DNA from: CAYNFH01 sp964396385
Lineage (GTDB): Bacteria; Armatimonadota; Chthonomonadetes; Chthonomonadales; CAJBBX01
Assembly (NCBI GenBank): GCA_964396385.1
Contig: CAYNFH010000238.1
Coordinates: 1 to 9,455 of the forward strand
Direction of reading: 5' to 3'
DNA: 9,455 nucleotides
In this document: positions 6,736 through 9,455 of the stretch, in pieces
Position numbering within the stretch: the first letter of the stretch is position 1
Layout: the number at the start of each line of letters is the position of its first letter
Position numbers and translations under genes: made by a program
The notes under the pieces: model-generated
Databases searched by the model: none
What the model was told of the DNA's origin: nothing
What the model saw: the letters and a program-made list of their open reading frames with translations, nothing else

Positions 6736-8421
6736 TTGGAAAACGGCGTCCGCGACACGGACGTATTGGTGGTGGGGGCGGGTCCGACCGGCCTGGCGCT
6801 CGCGCTGGAATTGGCGCGGCGAAGGGTGCCGCACCGGCTGATTGATAAGGCGGCCTCGCCCGCGCGGGAGTCGCGCGCCATCGGGATTCAGGGGAGGACC
6901 CTCGAGGTCTTCGACCTGATGGGGATAGTCGATCGGTTCACCATTCGGGGCGTGAAGACCCACGGAGGGACCATCTACTCCGGCGGAAAGCCCGTAGTCA
7001 CCATCGACTTCAGCGAGCTGGACAGCCCCTATCCGTACCTGCTGTTCCTGGCGCAGAGCGAGACCGAGCGACAGCTCACACAGGCGCTGGAGCAGGCGGG
7101 CGGCCGGGTAGAGCGGTCGGTTGAGCTGACGGGGCTGACCCAGAACTCCGAGGGCGTCACGGCGTCGCTGCACCTCGCGGACGGCCGCGAGGAGACCGTC
7201 TGGTGCCGGTGGCTGGCCGGTTGCGACGGCGCGCACAGCACGGTCCGGCACTCACTTGGCCTCCCGTTCAGCGGGGAGGAGTATCCCGAAAGCTTCATCC
7301 TCGCGGACGTCCGGCTGGACCCCGGGCCGCCGGAGGACCGGCTGGAGCTGCACCTGGATGAAGCGGGAATCCTTGCCCTCTTTCCTCTCGGCACGGGCGT
7401 CTACCGTGTGATAGCCGAGCTGCCCCGCCGAAAAGCAGAGGGGGAGAAGGGGAGAAGGGGAGAAGGGGAGATTCCGGATGCCCGAACGGTTTCCATAGAC
7501 GAGGTGCAGGGCATTCTCCGGGAGCGTGGGCCTGCCGGCCTGCGGGTGACCGAGATGGAGTGGTCCTCCCGGTTCCGCATCCACCGGCGGATAGTGTCCC
7601 GGCTCCAGGAGGGGCGTGTCTTCCTGGCGGGGGACTCCGCCAACATCCACAGCCCGGCCGGAGCGCAGGGTATGAACACGGGGATTCAGGACGCCTTCAA
7701 CCTGGGCTGGAAGCTGGCGCTGGTATCAGACCGGCGCTCACCGGCGGAGCTGCTGGACAGCTACAACGCGGAGCGGTATCCGGTGGAGGCAGGCGTGCTG
7801 CGGCGCAGCGACCTGATGCTCCGGGTGGCGACGCTCCAAGCCCCGCTCGCGCGGAGGATACGGGATCGGCTGGCTCCGGCGCTGCTGGGGCTGGGGCTGG
7901 TGCGGCAGCGGCTCCGCGGGGGCCTGGCAGAGCTGGACGTGCGTTACCGGGAAAGTCCCATTGTGGAGGAGCATCCGCTTGGGGGCGGACCAAGGGCCGG
8001 GGACCGCGCCCCGGACGGTCCGGCAACTCCGCCCGGGACGCTCACACCGGGCCGGCTCTACGAGCTGCTCCGGACCGGCGACCATACGCTGCTGGTCTTC
8101 GAGGGCACGGAGAGTCCGGCGGGGGAGACGGAGGCCATGCGATCGGGCTGCCTGGCGGCAATCAAGGGGTATGAGCCGCTGCTGAAGATATGGCTGGTCC
8201 GGCCTTCGCCGGGGCTTGGGGGCGAGCCCTCCGCGGATGCGGCCGCCGCGCTCGATGTTCCGTTCCTGCTGGACCGCGATGGCGCCCTGCATCGCACCTA
8301 TGGCGCGTACCGGCCGTGCCTGTACCTTCTTCGTCCGGACGGATACGTTGCGTTCCGCGGTGCGGTTGCCGCGTGTGATAGCCTGCGCGGATATCTATCG
8401 AAGCTTTTTATGGGCGGATGA
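6736..8421 (+). CDS. FAD-dependent aromatic-ring monooxygenase (PheA/TfdB family)
   Basis: Class A flavoprotein monooxygenase expected to hydroxylate an aromatic or polyketide-like substrate with NAD(P)H and O2. From the TTG at 6736 it is 561 residues, usual for the family. The N-terminal Rossmann motif VVGAGPTGLALALELA starts about ten residues in and is followed by RESRAIGIQGRTLEVFDLMG, typical of the group. The DG motif is AGCDGAHSTVRHSLG and the GD motif is FLAGDSANIHSPAGAQGMN; both help bind FAD. The last 150 or so residues (LYELLRTGDHTLLVFEG, then DVPFLLDRDGALHRTYGAYRPCLYLLRPDG) match the thioredoxin-like C-terminal domain of phenol hydroxylases. Residues about 232-246 (RKAEGEKGRRGEGE) come from a tandem DNA repeat and look like an insertion. 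The start is chosen because an in-frame extension to 6508 would overlap the previous gene and run through palindromic gap DNA. The gene follows the dehydrogenase by 151 bases on the same strand. Substrate cannot be told. Confidence 0.88.
   Translation: MENGVRDTDVLVVGAGPTGLALALELARRRVPHRLIDKAASPARESRAIGIQGRTLEVFDLMGIVDRFTIRGVKTHGGTIYSGGKPVVTIDFSELDSPYPYLLFLAQSETERQLTQALEQAGGRVERSVELTGLTQNSEGVTASLHLADGREETVWCRWLAGCDGAHSTVRHSLGLPFSGEEYPESFILADVRLDPGPPEDRLELHLDEAGILALFPLGTGVYRVIAELPRRKAEGEKGRRGEGEIPDARTVSIDEVQGILRERGPAGLRVTEMEWSSRFRIHRRIVSRLQEGRVFLAGDSANIHSPAGAQGMNTGIQDAFNLGWKLALVSDRRSPAELLDSYNAERYPVEAGVLRRSDLMLRVATLQAPLARRIRDRLAPALLGLGLVRQRLRGGLAELDVRYRESPIVEEHPLGGGPRAGDRAPDGPATPPGTLTPGRLYELLRTGDHTLLVFEGTESPAGETEAMRSGCLAAIKGYEPLLKIWLVRPSPGLGGEPSADAAAALDVPFLLDRDGALHRTYGAYRPCLYLLRPDGYVAFRGAVAACDSLRGYLSKLFMGG
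7441..7470 (+). repeat. 8-bp tandem repeat (GGGGAGAA, 3.75 units) inside the monooxygenase gene
   Basis: Three full GGGGAGAA units and a partial GGGGAG, with a related purine-rich lead-in (AAAAGCAGAG). All bases on the + strand are purines. It encodes GEKGRRGEGE, between the strand ending VIAELPRR and the helix SIDEVQGILRERG. The unit is stop-free in all six frames. Confidence 0.9.
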
Positions 8422-8831
8422 ATGGCGCCTGGTATGTCGAAAGTTATAGGTAGAGGTGTCCAGTGCGACAGGGGGTAATACACACCATCCACCAATAGAC
8501 GGTTCGCAGATGCCCGGCCATACTAACACTGAAGCGAGGAAGCGGGAAGGGGAGGTTCGCGACCGACAGACAGCATCGGCCAGCGTGCCAGCCGTGAGAA
8601 CACTGGAGTACGGCGAGTCTCCCCTCCTGCGGATTCTCCTCAATCTCGGTGTTGGGCGCACCGTAGGACAGGGCAGGCATCTACGTCTGCCCTGTCCTCA
8701 TGCTGAGCTCATCTGCTCGTTGGATGACCTGATTCGCGCGTAGGGAACTGCCCTCCCGATGATTTCGTCTCAATGCCAATACCCTGTCGTGGTACACTAA
8801 CTATCGTACTGCGAGACAGGAAAGGGCATTC
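8422..8831. other. Intergenic region of about 410 bp without a convincing gene
   Basis: Open frames here (for example a GTG-started 95-codon frame at 8456-8743, and two minus-strand frames) have no recognisable domain, no good ribosome binding site and uneven composition. The region holds a strong hairpin at 8666-8697 and, near its end, the leader of the ClC gene. I see no tRNA, riboswitch or repeat array. It may be the remains of a lost gene, but no alignable fragment is evident. Confidence 0.6.
8666..8697 (+). terminator. Strong hairpin (11-bp perfect stem), possible transcription terminator without a T-run
   Basis: GGACAGGGCAG at 8666-8676 pairs perfectly with CTGCCCTGTCC at 8687-8697 around a ten-base loop, whose ends can add a G-U and a C-G pair. 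It lies between the monooxygenase stop and the ClC gene, where a transcript boundary is expected. TCATGCTGAG follows instead of a T-run, so it could also be a dispersed palindrome or an mRNA-stabilising end. Confidence 0.4.
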
Positions 8832-9455
8832 ATGGTCAAGACGAACGAGCGGCCTATAGCAGAGGACCATTTAGCGGACTTCACGACGGACAAGAGCGTG
8901 CTGACGCTCTCCGCCATGGCGCTGGTAATTGGGTGCGCCAGTGCGCTCGTGGCGTATGCGCTCATCTGGCTCATCAATCTCTTTACGAATATCAGCTTCT
9001 ACGGGCGGTTCAGCCCGAATCCCTCCACGCCAGTGGGCCACCACCTGGGACCATGGGTCATCCTGGTGCCGGTGGTGGGCGGACTGGTCATCGGCTTCAT
9101 GGCCCGGTACGGCTCGGACAAGATCCGGGGGCACGGGATCCCGGAAGCGCTGGAAGCCATCCTCATCGGCCGCAGCCGCATCGAGCCCAAGGTGGCGGTA
9201 CTCAAGCCGCTTTCCTCGGCCATCTCTATCGGAACTGGGGGACCCTTCGGCGCGGAGGGTCCAATCATCATGACGGGCGGCGCGTTCGGCTCCCTCTTCG
9301 CGCAGTTCTTCAAGCTCTCCGGCGCTGAGCGGAAGACCCTGCTGGTAGCCGGCGCGGCGGGCGGCATGGCCGCGGTGTTCTCCGCGCCCGTCGCCGCGGT
9401 GCTGCTGGCGGTGGAGCTGCTGCTGTTCGAATGGAAGCCGCGGAGCTTCGTTCCG
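8832..9455 (+). CDS. ClC-family voltage-gated chloride channel/antiporter, 5' part (cut by window end)
   Basis: The ATG at 8832 opens a frame of 208 codons that runs off the window. A GGAAAGGG stretch five bases upstream serves as ribosome binding site. The product is an integral membrane protein; ClC proteins are dimers that conduct Cl- or exchange it for H+. Helix B is hydrophobic at about residues 24-50 (LTLSAMALVIGCASALVAYA). The three signature regions seen are GHGIPE at 100-105 (GSGIPE in E. coli ClcA), GAEGP at 140-144 with the gating glutamate Glu142 kept, and SAPVAAVLLAVELLLFEW up to about 200, matching the helix after the AAAFNAPLAG region. By eye, the position of ClcA Glu203 (internal proton glutamate) is Leu196 here, next to Glu195. 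The missing C-terminal half should contain the conserved tyrosine and possibly CBS domains. Family certain; channel or exchanger is open. Confidence 0.9.
   Translation, partial: MVKTNERPIAEDHLADFTTDKSVLTLSAMALVIGCASALVAYALIWLINLFTNISFYGRFSPNPSTPVGHHLGPWVILVPVVGGLVIGFMARYGSDKIRGHGIPEALEAILIGRSRIEPKVAVLKPLSSAISIGTGGPFGAEGPIIMTGGAFGSLFAQFFKLSGAERKTLLVAGAAGGMAAVFSAPVAAVLLAVELLLFEWKPRSFVP

Noticed and set aside
8530..8600. Possible tRNA or cobalamin riboswitch fragment suggested by GGTTCGCGACC and GCCAGC pieces
   Set aside because: The pieces do not assemble into a cloverleaf or the conserved riboswitch core, and the required boxes are absent.
8456..8743. Possible small gene of 95 codons in the gap after the monooxygenase
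   Set aside because: GTG start without a clear ribosome binding site, no recognisable motif, and the frame runs through the strong hairpin at 8666-8697.
8770..8820. Possible promoter or operator before the ClC gene (TACACT at 8793-8798; CCTGTC and GACAGG at 8783 and 8815)
   Set aside because: TACACT could be a -10 box, but no convincing -35 box lies at 16-18 bp, and the inverted pair is only 6 bp with a wide spacer.

Overview
The window is GC-rich, densely coded on the + strand, and looks like bacterial chromosome. It carries three complete genes and the 5' part of a fourth. I cannot place the organism firmly. High GC, short tandem repeats scattered through coding and non-coding DNA, and palindrome-rich gaps are familiar from large-genome environmental bacteria (Armatimonadota, Planctomycetota, Chloroflexota or similar). 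That is an impression, not a result. No RNA genes, CRISPR, transposase or phage genes were seen.

Layout. (1) 68-3262: a ~1064-residue FAD/iron-sulfur dehydrogenase of the GlcD-GlpC fusion type (E. coli YdiJ-like). (2) 3263-3452: a gap built of palindromes and a 16-bp direct repeat. (3) 3453-6584: a second copy of the same dehydrogenase. Equivalent motifs lie exactly 3334 bp apart from near the N-terminus to the C-terminal anchor, so the pair is a tandem duplication with no net indel over about 2.8 kb. (4) 6585-6735: another palindrome-rich gap. (5) 6736-8421: an FAD-dependent aromatic-ring monooxygenase of the PheA/TfdB type, probably starting at TTG. (6) 8422-8831: about 410 bp without a convincing gene, holding one strong hairpin. 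(7) 8832 to the window end: the first 208 residues of a ClC-family chloride channel/transporter.

How the genes fit together. The two dehydrogenases probably oxidise a D-2-hydroxyacid (D-lactate, D-2-hydroxyglutarate, glycolate or a relative) and pass electrons through FeS clusters, perhaps at the membrane, since each ends in a hydrophobic segment with basic flanks. The monooxygenase follows on the same strand and may be co-transcribed, but nothing in the sequence ties its substrate to theirs. The ClC gene is separated by a gap and a hairpin and is probably independent.

The most notable signal is at the DNA level. A 149-bp block is identical between the two otherwise clearly diverged paralogs. 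It contains an 8-bp and a 7-bp tandem repeat inserted in frame between the FeS and CCG domains. A third in-frame tandem repeat (GGGGAGAA units) sits in the monooxygenase, and a fourth (9-bp units) abuts the ribosome binding site of the first gene. All four units are free of stop codons in every forward frame. This points to short-repeat invasion of genes followed by recent gene conversion. I found no clear evidence of a new multi-gene system.
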